DNA from: JAGQYP01 sp041392305
GTDB taxonomy: Bacteria > Bacteroidota > Bacteroidia > Flavobacteriales_D > Crocinitomicaceae
Direction of reading: 5' to 3'
Length of the DNA: 64,000 nt
Assembly (NCBI GenBank): GCA_041392305.1
Contig: JAWKMJ010000005.1
Location: forward strand, 1-64,000
The notes under the pieces were generated by a model, which ran no database searches, was not told the DNA's origin, and was given only the letters and a program-made list of their open reading frames with translations. A program made the translations under genes and the position numbers. The stretch's first letter is position 1, and each line of letters begins with the position of its first letter. Positions 1 through 9,017 of this stretch are shown in pieces.

Positions 1-291
1 CTGGTTGCGTGTGATCTTAAGAAGATGTTTGGATGAATGATAACAATTGTGCAAACGCAATTACCTTTACACAACTCAATTGTGCCACTAAGATAAAAAT
101 TCCATTTAAAGCCTGCAATAAATTGAATTTCTTGAATTTAAGAAGAAATGTAAATGCGTTATAGGGAACCATTTGAAATATAAATGGGTGGATAAACGCA
201 ATGCGCAATTCCAAGGCTAAGGGTTAAAGTGTACATAATATCCCTGAGATGAGCATTTTCATTGTGTGCTTCTTTGTGAGTAGGCTTTATT
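1..291. other. Left-edge stretch with no supported gene
   Basis: The first 291 bases contain only short, unconvincing reading frames. A 65-codon frame on the minus strand (17..214) has no recognisable domain and no convincing ribosome binding site. I see no RNA gene or strong hairpin here. It is probably the 3' intergenic region downstream of the minus-strand propeller gene. Confidence 0.5.
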
Positions 292-1365
292 CTAGTCCCA
301 AGGTCCGCTAGTTTTTACATTAATCACACTTCCTGTTTTGTCTATTTTATATAAACCTCCAGAACAGCCTAACCAAACATTTCCTTTTACATCCTTCAAA
401 AAAGTCATTGCAGTGATTGGTACTTGATAGTTTACAAAATTCTTGTTGGTGTATTTGTAAACACCTTGGCTGATAGTACTTATCCATAGATCATTTGAAG
501 CGTCCAGATAAATTCCATAAACGTCGTTTTTGCTTAGTCCATCAATATTAGGAAATTGAATAATCTTCTTTCCATCAAATTTATTCAAACCGCCTTCTCC
601 AGATCTTTTTTCGATGTCTGCATTGTCTTTTTCTGCCACTCTTGTCCCAATCCAGATGTTACCTTCTTTGTCTTCTACAATTGCTTGTACATTGTTCGAA
701 TTTAGCCCCTCTTTTGTAGTATAGTGAACAAAGGATTTCCCATCATATTTACATGCTCCATATCCATCTCTTCCGAACCAAATATTTCCTTTTGAATCTT
801 CAGTAATCGTAGTTATCCAATTTTTTGTGTCTGGGTTGATTTTAGTCTCTATTTCGGGATATGGAATCGTGAAATTTTCAAATTTCAACCCATCAAACTT
901 GCTCACTCCACCCCAGGTTCCAATCCAAAAACCTCCTTTACTGTCTAGAAACAACTGACTTATCATGTCGCTACAAAGACCATCTTTTACAGAAAAATTT
1001 GTAAATGATTTTCCATCAAATTTCGCCACTCCCGAACCTGTCCCAAACCATAGATTACCTAATTTATCTTCGACAAGATCCACTATCCTATTACTAGGTA
1101 AACCATCTTTTGTTGTAAGATAACTCAACTCTTCACCATCATACTTCGCAACTCCCTTTTCCAAAGTTCCAAACCAAATTGCATACTTTGAATCTTGAAA
1201 TATTTCTACGACATAGGCTCCTATCTGTGAATCTAAATTCACATTAACCTTCTCACTATTTGTCTTGTTGGAGTTGTTTGAAGGCGTTTGTCCTTTACAA
1301 GAAACTAGATAAGAACAAGTCAAAATGATCAAAGAAATTTTTATGTGTAAACAGGAATTCTTCAT
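292..1365 (-). CDS. Two-component-regulator-propeller-like lipoprotein
   Basis: 357 residues. The N-terminus is a lipoprotein signal with lipobox LVSC, putting the lipidated Cys at about residue 23, so the protein should be anchored in the outer envelope. The rest is a series of about seven repeats of the Reg_prop type, with recurring W-[FI]-G-T, K-[FY]-D-G and KDGL-x-S-[ND] motifs, which fold as beta-propeller blades. In Bacteroidota such blades usually form the sensor part of hybrid two-component systems that detect glycans. Here there is no kinase domain and no downstream partner, so this is a stand-alone propeller with unknown ligand. The ATG start gives a proper signal peptide. The family call is firm; the role is not known. 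Confidence 0.8.
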   Translation of the reverse strand: MKNSCLHIKISLIILTCSYLVSCKGQTPSNNSNKTNSEKVNVNLDSQIGAYVVEIFQDSKYAIWFGTLEKGVAKYDGEELSYLTTKDGLPSNRIVDLVEDKLGNLWFGTGSGVAKFDGKSFTNFSVKDGLCSDMISQLFLDSKGGFWIGTWGGVSKFDGLKFENFTIPYPEIETKINPDTKNWITTITEDSKGNIWFGRDGYGACKYDGKSFVHYTTKEGLNSNNVQAIVEDKEGNIWIGTRVAEKDNADIEKRSGEGGLNKFDGKKIIQFPNIDGLSKNDVYGIYLDASNDLWISTISQGVYKYTNKNFVNYQVPITAMTFLKDVKGNVWLGCSGGLYKIDKTGSVINVKTSGPWD

Positions 1366-1546
1366 TTGAGTTTTTTTCCAAACATAAACTTAAAGAAGCT
1401 TTATGGACTTTATTAAATGTAAAATAGTGTCAATTAGTGTAAAGTAGTATTCTTGTTTAAGAATTTGAATTGCAGATGACTTTATGACCTTATGACTTTA
1501 TGATTTTATGATTTTATGAAAATATAATTGAGCATGGATCTAGGAA
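1366..1546. repeat. Intergenic low-complexity tract of tatgat/ttatga words
   Basis: Between 1481 and 1520 the sequence cycles through the words tatgact, ttatgact and ttatgatt. The same words recur at 15729-15766 in front of another gene. The rest of the gap shows nothing recognisable. This is a slippage-type tract, not a coding or CRISPR repeat. Confidence 0.6.
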
Positions 1547-2092
1547 CTACACCAACTGATAATCCTCCTTCAAAAGTCCAAAAACCAAAGAGTCCTCCGC
1601 CACCCCATCACGGACATAATGTTGTTTGAGATGTCCTTCCTGCGTAAATCCATGACCTCGAATAATCTTTAAGGAAGCTTCATTGAAGGGTCCCACAAAA
1701 GCTTCGATGCGATTGAGGTTCATGTTTTCAAAACCGTATTGGATGAGAGCTGTAACGGCTTCGCTCATGTAGCCTTTGTTTTTGTTTTGGTCTTCGTAGA
1801 TTACGTAGCCCAATTCAGCTCTTTTGTGGTCTTTGTACCAATTGTGAAAACCAGATCTCCCAATAGCTTTACCTGTGGATTTGGACACCAAAATAAAAGA
1901 GGCAATGGTTCGATCGTAGGTTTGATATCCTCCTTCTACTCTTGACTTTTCCTTTAGAAACTCTTCATGATTCAACAAACCCAGGATTTGGCAAATTTGT
2001 TCTTCGGAATGATTCGCGAATAAATGGTCAAATTCGGCTGGACCCATTTTTTTTAAAAGGAGTCTTTCCGTTTCTATGGTTTCGAACTGCAT
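1547..2092 (-). CDS. GNAT family N-acetyltransferase (RimJ/RimL type)
   Basis: 181 residues, the usual length for the RimJ/RimL branch of GNAT acetyltransferases, which transfer an acetyl group from acetyl-CoA to an amine, often a protein N-terminus or a small molecule. Visible landmarks are the N-terminal TERLLLKKM motif, the central ELGYVIYEDQNKNKGYMSEAV segment holding the acetyl-CoA loop (NKNKGY), and the C-terminal LNRIEAFVGPFNEASLKII segment followed by HGF and a G-H-L-K-Q turn. There is no signal peptide, so it is cytoplasmic. It stands alone, with a 33-base gap to the next minus-strand gene. Family assignment is confident; the substrate cannot be read from the sequence. Confidence 0.88.
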   Translation of the reverse strand: MQFETIETERLLLKKMGPAEFDHLFANHSEEQICQILGLLNHEEFLKEKSRVEGGYQTYDRTIASFILVSKSTGKAIGRSGFHNWYKDHKRAELGYVIYEDQNKNKGYMSEAVTALIQYGFENMNLNRIEAFVGPFNEASLKIIRGHGFTQEGHLKQHYVRDGVAEDSLVFGLLKEDYQLV

Positions 2093-2125
2093 GAGCTTTT
2101 AAATTGTGGTGTACAAAGATGTGGA

Positions 2126-2542
2126 TTATTTCAGTTCCTCCACCTTCAATTCCAGTTTTGGATTTTGATCATTGTAGACCTCTGAAAGAATGTAAATTTT
2201 AAACTCGTGAAATAGGAAATAGAGATTTTCTTGGATATTGGAACTCGTAAAACTAACTGTATTTGTAAAGCCAATATGCTTCATTTCTAAAGTGTATTGA
2301 ACCTCTTCGAAATACTTTCTATTGGGATCTTCAGGTGGAGCATCGTAGCCCCATTCCTTGACACATCCTGTAAATTGAATGGATAGGGAATCTGTATTTT
2401 CGATAGTTCTATTTTCCTTTAGGGATAGAAAAAAAGGTTGATCCAAATCTTGCATTTTGATATTCGTTTCCTTGTTAGTTTGGGCCTGAGCCAAGACAGT
2501 TAGCAATACAAAAACGAGTGTGATAAAATTTCTTGAAATCAT
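2126..2542 (-). CDS. Hypothetical exported protein
   Basis: 138 residues beginning with a clear Sec signal peptide (hydrophobic stretch ITLVFVLLTVLAQAQ, likely cut after AQA or AQAQ). The mature part is acidic and beta-rich with no recognised domain. Its start lies 6 bases after the stop of the upstream minus-strand gene (DUF1801 protein), so the two are probably co-transcribed. I do not recognise the family. Outer-envelope or periplasmic location is inferred only from the signal peptide. Confidence 0.65.
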   Translation of the reverse strand: MISRNFITLVFVLLTVLAQAQTNKETNIKMQDLDQPFFLSLKENRTIENTDSLSIQFTGCVKEWGYDAPPEDPNRKYFEEVQYTLEMKHIGFTNTVSFTSSNIQENLYFLFHEFKIYILSEVYNDQNPKLELKVEELK

Positions 2543-2548
2543 TGATTA

Positions 2549-2935
2549 TTATTTTCCTCCTTCAATCTCCTCTTTTCGAAATCTCACCATTCTTTTCACC
2601 AAATCTTTAGGAAGTGGTTGGTCAAGGGGAAACTGAACAGACCCTTTCCCCTGCTTGAAGGCTTTTAGTTCTTCTGAAAATGCTTCCATAGTGGTGGGAA
2701 AAGGATAAAACCCTATGAATTTTGCATAGGCGGCCATCATGATTTGGTGATCTCTTTTACCATTTGGAACTAAAACGAAAGAAGGAATTTTGTAATTCAA
2801 TACTTCTTCAGCTTCTGGAACTACATCCTTGATAAGGGTGCGCAATTCTTTTAGTTTTTCTTTTGCCTCTTTGGATTGATTCGCAATGTAATCATCAACG
2901 GTTTGAAAGCTGGGCATTGGACCTTTTTTCGCCAT
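2549..2935 (-). CDS. DUF1801 / YdhG-like protein
   Basis: 128 residues matching the DUF1801 (YdhG/YjhG, frataxin-like fold) pattern: an N-terminal helix with VDDYIANQ, then the E-V-L-N-Y-K-I-P segment, a FIGFYPFP strand, a G-K-G-S-V-Q-F motif, P-L-P, and a basic C-terminal helix with VRFRKEE. Members are small cytosolic proteins; one Bacillus relative has been described as an iron chaperone, but the function is not general for the family. No signal peptide. The downstream gene starts 6 bases later, suggesting a two-gene unit. Confidence 0.85.
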   Translation of the reverse strand: MAKKGPMPSFQTVDDYIANQSKEAKEKLKELRTLIKDVVPEAEEVLNYKIPSFVLVPNGKRDHQIMMAAYAKFIGFYPFPTTMEAFSEELKAFKQGKGSVQFPLDQPLPKDLVKRMVRFRKEEIEGGK

Positions 2936-3044
2936 GCATTATTTTTTGATTGATAATTTAAAAATTAATACCAAAAGACTTCAGACAAAAATAAAACGTA
3001 GAAATCTTTAGCTAGTACTTAGGTTGTCATACAGAGCAATTCGA

Positions 3045-3257
3045 CTACCTCACCTCACAATAGATCTCACTCATAGGATAGCTGTAATTCTGATTGTAGT
3101 GATCCTGACATTCTTGATTGGCTTGATCTCTATTTTTATTTACTTTGATGGTTTCGAACTCTCCTCCTGGATTGCTACAGACACATACATTTTGATTCAG
3201 ATCGCAACTAGAAAGGAAAAGAAGAAAAATTCCAGAGATAAACACTTGTTTTTTCAT
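3045..3257 (-). CDS. Small cysteine-rich lipoprotein
   Basis: 70 residues. The N-terminus is a lipoprotein signal (ISGIFLLFLSSC, lipobox LSSC with the Cys at about residue 18). The mature peptide has four more cysteines (VCVCS, ECQD, YCEV), which could form disulfides in the periplasm or on the surface. No known domain is recognised. The ATG start is the only one that gives a signal peptide. The overlapping plus-strand frame in the same place is a shadow. Confidence 0.6.
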   Translation of the reverse strand: MKKQVFISGIFLLFLSSCDLNQNVCVCSNPGGEFETIKVNKNRDQANQECQDHYNQNYSYPMSEIYCEVR

Positions 3258-3401
3258 GGTTATTGCTTTAGTTTAGAACAATAACGTTGAAAATAGTGAA
3301 TTCGTTTGACAAATTTCAGATATCATCTAGCTTGATTCATTCGACAAGTTCAGGAACAAATTGAAGTTTGAGTTTGAAGTTTGAGTGAATAGTATGTAAT
3401 A

Positions 3402-4316
3402 ATGCCCACACAATTAACAAATACCGTACTCATGGTTGCTCCTACTCGATTTGGGTTTAATCCGGAGGCCTTTTTGACGAATTCATTTCAGAATCAGCCT
3501 AAAGAGGATGCTTTGAAAACGCAAGCGAAGGCATTGGAGGAATTCAACGGGTTTGTTGCAAAATTGCGTGATGTGGGAGTTGAAGTTTTGGTATTTGAAG
3601 ATCTTCCTAATTCTACTACACCAGATTCTATTTTTCCAAACAACTGGTTTTCGACACATCAAAGTGGGGAGTTGATTACCTATCCCATGGCGGTTCCCAA
3701 CCGAAGAGCCGAAAGACGATCAGACATCATCGAATCTCTTGTAAATCAATATAGATACAGTCACATTGCTTTGGAAAAACACGAAGCCGATGAAGCCTTT
3801 TTGGAAGGAACGGGAAGCCTGCTTTTTGACCATTCCAATAAGGTGGTTTATGCAGCCATTTCTCCGCGAACAAATGCTCAAATTTTGGAGGAGGTAGCAC
3901 AAATCTTAGGATATAATGTTGTAGCATTTGAATCCTTCGGAAAATCGGGCGAACTCATTTACCACACCAATGTGATGTTGTGCATTGGGGATTCATTTAT
4001 TGCCATTGGAATGGATACGATTGCAGCAAAGGATCAGCAAAAAGTTGAAGTTCAGCTTGAAAAAAGTGGTAAGGAAATTATTATTCTTTCTAATGATCAG
4101 ATTTACGAACATTTTGCTGGAAACATGCTTCAAGTATTGAATTCCAGAGGAGAAAAAGTTTTGGTTTTATCGGAGGCTGCATTCCAATCACTTCGTCCCG
4201 ATCAACTTAATCAATTTCAAAAACACACTGATCATTTTGTTCGCGCAGAAATTCCTACGATTGAATTTGTAGGAGGTGGCAGTGCCAGGTGCATGATGGC
4301 AGAAGTATTTATTTGA
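3402..4316 (+). CDS. ctlX: CtlX-type citrulline/arginine-metabolism hydrolase (amidinotransferase fold)
   Basis: 304 residues of the guanidine-group-modifying enzyme superfamily (arginine deiminase, DDAH, amidinotransferase). The catalytic landmarks of this branch are present in order: DSIFPNNWFSTH near residue 70, FLEGTGSLLFD near residue 130, the His in YHTNVMLCIG near residue 187, and GGGSARCMMAEVF at the C-terminus with the nucleophilic Cys. The relatives called CtlX act in citrulline use in Francisella-type pathways, so breakdown of citrulline or a related guanidino/ureido compound is the likely role. No arginine-catabolism partner lies nearby. Its 3' end overlaps the convergent minus-strand gene by 8 bases. 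Confidence 0.85.
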   Translation: MPTQLTNTVLMVAPTRFGFNPEAFLTNSFQNQPKEDALKTQAKALEEFNGFVAKLRDVGVEVLVFEDLPNSTTPDSIFPNNWFSTHQSGELITYPMAVPNRRAERRSDIIESLVNQYRYSHIALEKHEADEAFLEGTGSLLFDHSNKVVYAAISPRTNAQILEEVAQILGYNVVAFESFGKSGELIYHTNVMLCIGDSFIAIGMDTIAAKDQQKVEVQLEKSGKEIIILSNDQIYEHFAGNMLQVLNSRGEKVLVLSEAAFQSLRPDQLNQFQKHTDHFVRAEIPTIEFVGGGSARCMMAEVFI

Positions 4317-4734
4317 TTATTTGGATTTTCTTTCCCTTTTTGTATAACCACTGAAAAGCATCTTCCTTATTTCTGAAACCTTTGGTTGGAATTTTGGGTC
4401 GATTTACACGCATAAAAAAGTTGAAGAGCAATTGCATGGCCAAATTGTTCACTAAAACAGCAATGACCAAAGTGTGTCTTGTCCCTTCTTCAGTGACTGC
4501 ATATTTTCTAGCTTCCTTCGAGATTCCCAGAAATTCATGTGTCGAATAATACAAAGGCATTCTTTCGCCTCCCCCAATTTCTCCAACAATTTCCTGCATT
4601 TTTTGAAGATGATGCACCTCAATATCTTCAATTTTTTCATTCCACTCAATTTCAACTATTCCGTTTTCATACAAACGAGCAACTAAGATCGAATCTTCCT
4701 GAATTTCTGAAACAACTTTTAAATTTCCTTCCAT
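4309..4734 (-). CDS. Hypothetical cytoplasmic protein, possibly STAS-like
   Basis: 141 residues without signal peptide or membrane segment. The layout, with alternating strands and helices (N-terminal ARLYENGIVEIEW, a central LYYSTHEFLGIS segment, and a C-terminal F-R-N-K-E-D-A-F-Q-W-L helix), resembles small SpoIIAA/STAS-like proteins that act as phosphatase or kinase partners. That link is a fold-level guess. It is worth noting because a SpoIIE-type phosphatase gene lies just upstream on the same strand (4986-6691), the classical partner of STAS proteins. The C-terminus overlaps ctlX convergently by 8 bases. Confidence 0.55.
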   Translation of the reverse strand: MEGNLKVVSEIQEDSILVARLYENGIVEIEWNEKIEDIEVHHLQKMQEIVGEIGGGERMPLYYSTHEFLGISKEARKYAVTEEGTRHTLVIAVLVNNLAMQLLFNFFMRVNRPKIPTKGFRNKEDAFQWLYKKGKKIQIIK

Positions 4735-4739
4735 TTTGA

Positions 4740-4985
4740 GTAGTAAGTAAATTCATGTAAAAGGAAAATCTAAGGTTTAATGAAAAAGTTTAGTGTATCG
4801 AAATCATTCATTGAATAATTTCCCTTCTAATATATAAAAATAATTATTATGTATTGCATTGATTTTCAATTTCCCTAAAAGAAAATAAATTTACGTTAAG
4901 GAAAATATTATGAACGCATTATATTATGAAAGAGGTTAAATTATCTTTCGTCCAAAGGGGACCACTTGCTAATCAAAAATATTTA
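4740..4985. other. Intergenic region without recognised element
   Basis: An AT-rich gap of about 245 bases between the SpoIIE-like pseudogene (stop at 4986) and the STAS-like gene. No gene, clear hairpin or word repeat was found. It probably contains the promoter of the minus-strand hypothetical gene, but no consensus box was convincing. Confidence 0.4.
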
Positions 4986-6691
4986 TCAAATTTCAATTCC
5001 AATAATACAAACGTCATCTACTTGTTCTAGATTTCGTTTCCAAGAATTGAATTCAGATTGCAGTAATTCTCCTTGTTTGTGAATCTCCGTTGCATGAATC
5101 TGTAATAAAAACTCCTTTAATTGTCCGGATCTATATTTCTTACCATATTTCCCTCCAAACTGATCCGCAAATCCATCAGAAAACAGGTAAACCAAATCGC
5201 CTAATTCGAACTGGATTCTATGTTCACTAAAAGGTTTGAGTACCTCCATGTCTCCCACCGGAATTTTATCCCCTTTGAGTTCATACAGCATCGCTTGCTC
5301 CCCTTCCAAAGCAATGGGTTTCGTCGAAGAATTTAAGGGAGTTTTATTTTTTCTGATTACCCAAATTGGATTGTAGGCTCCAGCCCATTCCGCACTCAAG
5401 GTTTCTCTGTTGAAACGGATCAGACTAATATCCATTCCGTCTTTGGTGCCGTCATCATTCGATTTCTTAGACAAAGCGTGAATCAAACGATGGCGCAAAC
5501 GATCCAAAACAAAGGCAGGAGTAATGTCCTCGTTTAAAGTCACAATATCATTTAAATAAGTTGTCCCGAGCATGGTCAACAAAGCTCCCGGAACCCCATG
5601 ACCAGTACAATCTGCAACACACAAATAGAAATAGTGGTCTTTTTCATAATACCAGTAAAAATCGCCGCTTACAATATCTTTTGCCTGATAAGTCACAAAA
5701 TACTTAGTTACCAATTTCTGATTTTGATCCCTTGTCAATACAGCATTTTGTATTCTTTCTGCATAGCGAATACTATCAATCAGCTCATTTTTTTGTTCTT
5801 CAATTTTATCAAAAGCCGCTTTCAATTGAGTCGTTTTAAGTCGCTCAATTTCTGTATCCCGACTAATCTCCATATCCTTTGAATGGTAGTCTTTGTGATA
5901 TTTTAAAGAAGCTTCAAACTGACCCAATTGCTCGTAAATTTTGGACAAATAATAGAGTGCTTTTTTCTCTCCTTCTTTCGCTCCAATTTTTCGGGAAACT
6001 TCCAAAGCTTTTTCTGCTTGAGAAATAGCTTTATCATACATTTTCTGCTCCAGGAACAATTCGGTAATGATCAAGTAAGAATCTGTGATCAACACATTGT
6101 AGGAAACCGATTCACTAAGATCTAATCCTTTTTTATAGTAGGTATAGGCCTCTTCAAATTCTTTCTGAAGACTCTTGATTCTTCCAATATTGTGATAAGC
6201 CCAGGCCATTCCTTGAGGAGAAGCATTGGGATCACTCAAAACCGACTCAAAACACTTGTTAGCGTTGGCATAATCCCCCATTTCCAAATAGGTTTCACCA
6301 ATATTTCCTTCCGAGGAAGCTACTCCTTCCAAATCACCAATCAATCCTCTTAGTTCTTTGCATCTCAAGTTCACTTCCAAACGCTTTTCATTGTCGTTTT
6401 GAAACATGTAAACCGCACCAATGTTATTGAGAATATCTGCTTCACCTTGAATATCTCCAATCCTTTGGTAAATCTCCAATCCTTTCAAAGACTGACTCAA
6501 GGAAAGAGAATAATCTGAAAAACGCCAATAGCAATAACCCAAAATTCGACAGCAATCTGCCACTCCTTTTTGATACCCCTTGCTTCGCAATATTCCATCA
6601 GATCCATGGCTGTCGTATAGGCAGTCTGCAAATCTGACAATCGCAAATTCCAAGTTTTATTTATGGCTTTATCGAATTCTTCTTGGGTCAT
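4986..6691 (-). pseudogene. TPR-repeat SpoIIE/PP2C-type phosphatase, broken by one frameshift
   Basis: The likely original product has about 568 residues. The start is the ATG at 6691 (MTQEEFDKAINKTW), and the frame runs to CEARG. It then has to shift at the G4 run on the minus strand (C4 at 6576-6579) to continue as YQKGVADCCRILGYCY. Adding one base there restores a full protein: TPR repeats over the first 270 residues, a coiled-coil linker ending in SIRYAERIQNAVL, and a SpoIIE-type phosphatase domain with SGDFYWYYE, CTGHGVPGALL, DGMDISL, FSDGFADQFGG and DDVCIIG metal-binding motifs. Such proteins dephosphorylate anti-sigma antagonists or act in Bacteroidota signalling. A single missing base in a homopolymer could be a sequencing error, so the gene may be intact in the living strain. 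Confidence 0.8.
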
Positions 6692-6810
6692 GACTGCAAA
6701 TATAGTGTTAATCTTGCTGCAATTCAATCCTTAATTCACCTATTCTTGAAAAGGCAGTTCTTAGAGTCAGAAATTCGATTTGAGTAACTTGAATCTTTTC
6801 TAAACTAAAT

Positions 6811-7569
6811 TCAATTCTGTTCAAGGTATTTTCCCTCAAAAAAGAGGAATCGTTTCTCAATATCCGATTTAAGAATAGCGTCCTTACACCCTCTAGAATA
6901 AGCAAATTCTTTTCTGTGCACTCGAATCTCATACCATTCCGAATCAGAGGGAATGATTTCATAGGTTTCCTCATAACTTTCTCCTGGACAATCTTCTCCA
7001 ACCGAAACAGGTTCCATAAAAGCCAAATTGCTGTATTCTGCGTTAATGGAAAATAAAAAAGTGAGTTTACTTCTTTCGATTAAATCAATACTCAGTGTGG
7101 TCTCCAAATGGTGATTTCCTGTACTCTGAAAAGTAGAAATTAATGCCTTTTTATTCTTGCCAATATCCACAATGCTGAATTCACTTTGGTCACCAATAGG
7201 CGTTAAATCTTCCATGACGATCGAATCCACAATACTCCAATCCTTGTCTTGTCTTTTGAAAAAATAGAGATGCTGATAGCCAAATTGATGTCCATGTTGA
7301 GTTCCATAAGGCGCTTCCGCAATCACCAAAAGTAGTGCTTCTTCATCCAGCACAATTTCCGACTTAAAAACAATTTTAAAAACCACTTCATCCTGATAGG
7401 AATACATGGATTCATCCTTACAATCAATACAGGTAAAAGTTTGACCATCCGGATCCGTGGAACCAAAAATTTTGGCGAGTAAGAGGCTGTCAGAAATAGT
7501 ATGCTGACCCCATAGTTCAGGAAAGAAACAAAGTAATATGATAACGAATCTTATTTTCATTTTATTCAT
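6811..7569 (-). CDS. Hypothetical exported protein
   Basis: 252 residues with a Sec signal peptide (IRFVIILLCFFPELWGQ, likely cut after WGQ). The mature part has paired cysteines (CIDCKD near residue 48, and two further C-terminal cysteines in DCPGE and RGCKD) and a beta-rich composition. No domain is recognised. It stops two bases after the start region of the YedK-type gene is passed on the same strand (gap 7570), so the two minus-strand genes may be co-transcribed. The overlapping 97-codon frame at 6708-7001 is a shadow. Confidence 0.6.
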   Translation of the reverse strand: MNKMKIRFVIILLCFFPELWGQHTISDSLLLAKIFGSTDPDGQTFTCIDCKDESMYSYQDEVVFKIVFKSEIVLDEEALLLVIAEAPYGTQHGHQFGYQHLYFFKRQDKDWSIVDSIVMEDLTPIGDQSEFSIVDIGKNKKALISTFQSTGNHHLETTLSIDLIERSKLTFLFSINAEYSNLAFMEPVSVGEDCPGESYEETYEIIPSDSEWYEIRVHRKEFAYSRGCKDAILKSDIEKRFLFFEGKYLEQN

Positions 7570-7570
7570 T

Positions 7571-8344
7571 TCAAAATAAAGTCAAATCCTCTGGCGGTTC
7601 ATAAACTCCTTCAAATTCCAATTCAACATAGATTTTTTCCTTGGAAACTTCCGGAACATTTCCCTTGTATTGATTCCCTGAGAGTTTTTCCACCGTATGC
7701 ACATCTAACTCGATTTCATGAGGATGAATGAGTTTTTTGGAAGCTTCTGTATCGTGCAACCAAATTTCTTGTTCTTCCCGATTCAGAATTAAAGGCATTC
7801 TGGGCTCCTTTAGTTTTGGGTTGTTATGCAATTTGCTCAAAAGCTTATTCCCAAGTGTGGTTACAATACTAAAGGAATGAAAAATTTCCCCAGTGGTTTG
7901 ATCCACCCATTTGCTCGACAATCCACCAAATGTGAGTCCGCTGTGATTATTGGGTTCAATATAGAAAGGGTAATTGTTTTTCTTAAAGTGATGGTATTCG
8001 TAAAAGCCATCTACACACAACAAGCATCTTGAATTATCAGCCGAATCTCTAAAGGCAGGTTTTTCCCAAATCGACTCACCTCGAGCATTAAGGGTGCGAT
8101 TTCGAATTTCTTCTGCTTCTGTTCTGGATTTGGACCAATGTGGGATCAATCCCCAATTGGCGATTACAGGTTCTTCAGCTTCGTAAATTAAAAATGGTTT
8201 GTGCTCAAAGCCGTTGGTGTGATAGTAGTTTTCCACCTCATATTTTTTCATCTGCTCGCGCAACTGAGCAATCATTTCTGAATCGCCCTGTTCCTTTGCT
8301 CTTTTGAGTTGAGCTTCGAGTGAGGCTTTGACATTGTAACACAT
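7571..8344 (-). CDS. yedK: SRAP-domain abasic-site processing protein (YedK/HMCES family)
   Basis: 257 residues, the normal size for a SOS-response-associated peptidase (SRAP) protein. Cys2, exposed after removal of Met1 (MCYNVKA), is the residue that forms a thiazolidine crosslink with abasic sites in single-stranded DNA. The other active-site signatures are present: NARGES near residue 87, DGFYEYHHFKK (the catalytic Glu), and HNNPKLKEPRMPLIL near residue 180. It protects stalled replication forks in the cytoplasm. Just upstream of its start lies a long heptamer repeat array (8345-8515). No SOS box was recognised, and no SOS partner genes are adjacent. Confidence 0.92.
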   Translation of the reverse strand: MCYNVKASLEAQLKRAKEQGDSEMIAQLREQMKKYEVENYYHTNGFEHKPFLIYEAEEPVIANWGLIPHWSKSRTEAEEIRNRTLNARGESIWEKPAFRDSADNSRCLLCVDGFYEYHHFKKNNYPFYIEPNNHSGLTFGGLSSKWVDQTTGEIFHSFSIVTTLGNKLLSKLHNNPKLKEPRMPLILNREEQEIWLHDTEASKKLIHPHEIELDVHTVEKLSGNQYKGNVPEVSKEKIYVELEFEGVYEPPEDLTLF

Positions 8345-8515
8345 TTTTTAAATGTAAAAATTCAAAGTGCAAAATGCAAAGTGAAAAGTGAAAAGTGCAA
8401 AGTGCAAAGTGCAAAGTGCAAAGTGCAAAGTGCAAAGTGCAAAGTGCAAAATTCAAAATGAAAAGTGGAAAGTGGAAAGTGAAAAATGAAAAGTGAAAAG
8501 TGGAAAGTGGAAAAT
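8345..8515. repeat. Heptamer tandem array AAAGTGC, left flank of the four-helix gene
   Basis: Eight perfect copies of the 7-mer AAAGTGC run from 8392 to 8447. Degenerate relatives (aaagtgg, aaaagtg, aaaatg) surround them from about 8360 to 8515. The minus-strand reading frame over this stretch (8238..8456) just translates the repeat and is not a gene. The reverse complement of the same word appears on the other side of the four-helix-bundle gene (8958-9017), so the gene sits between inverted flanks. Confidence 0.85.
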
Positions 8516-8588
8516 TGAATATTTTTATTTTTTGGGAAAATTGATTCTATATTTTTTTAGATTTGAGGAACCATTTAAATCAAATCTT

Positions 8589-8957
8589 ATGAAACCAAAC
8601 ATCCAAGAACGTACAGAAGATTTCGCAGTTGATATTATTCTGTTTTGTAAAAAATTATTTCAATCTAAAATAGGAAGTATTCTTGGCAATCAACTTATTC
8701 GATCAGGTACCTCTATAGGTGCAAATGTTTATGAGGCTCAAAATGCTCAATCACACGCTGATTTTATTCATAAAATGAGTATAAGTCAGAAAGAATCAAG
8801 TGAAACAAGTTATTGGCTAAGACTATTAAAAAGAACTCAACTTGCGGAAGAAATGGAAACAAAAAAGTTATTGCAAGAATCAAATGAGATTCATAAGGTT
8901 GTCTCTGCAATCGTAGTTTCAGCCAAAAGAAACAAAAGCGCAAAAAACAAACATTGA
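8589..8957 (+). CDS. Four-helix-bundle protein (23S rRNA IVP / Avd-like)
   Basis: 122 residues when read from the ATG at 8589 (MKPNIQERTED). The longer frame reaching back to 8493 only adds translated repeat. The pattern RTEDFAV, then LGNQLIRSGTSIGANVYEAQ, DFIHKMSISQKE and ETSYWLRLLKR, defines the four-helix-bundle family first found in 23S rRNA intervening sequences and related to the Avd accessory protein of diversity-generating retroelements. Members form basic pentamers that bind nucleic acid. No reverse transcriptase, variable repeat or rRNA is nearby, so this is one of the many orphan copies common in Bacteroidota. It is flanked by inverted word repeats, which suggests it travels as a unit. 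Confidence 0.88.
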   Translation: MKPNIQERTEDFAVDIILFCKKLFQSKIGSILGNQLIRSGTSIGANVYEAQNAQSHADFIHKMSISQKESSETSYWLRLLKRTQLAEEMETKKLLQESNEIHKVVSAIVVSAKRNKSAKNKH

Positions 8958-9017
8958 AACACACACTTTGCATTTCACACTTTGAATTTTGAATTTTGCA
9001 CTTTGAATTTCAAATTA
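8958..9017. repeat. Right-flank word repeat, inverted relative to the left array
   Basis: The 60 bases after the four-helix gene hold repeated words ctttgca, cactttga, attttga and gcacttt, the reverse complement of the AAAGTGC words at 8345-8515. This makes imperfect inverted flanks around 8589-8957. Confidence 0.65.

Noticed and set aside
17..214. 65-codon minus-strand frame
   Set aside because: No domain, no convincing start signal, and hydrophobic composition expected from AT-rich sequence.
8392..8447. Possible CRISPR array
   Set aside because: The repeats are contiguous 7-mers with no unique spacers and there are no cas genes nearby.
8238..8456. 72-codon minus-strand frame rich in LCTLHFA repeats
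   Set aside because: It is only the translation of the AAAGTGC heptamer array and lacks gene-like start signals.
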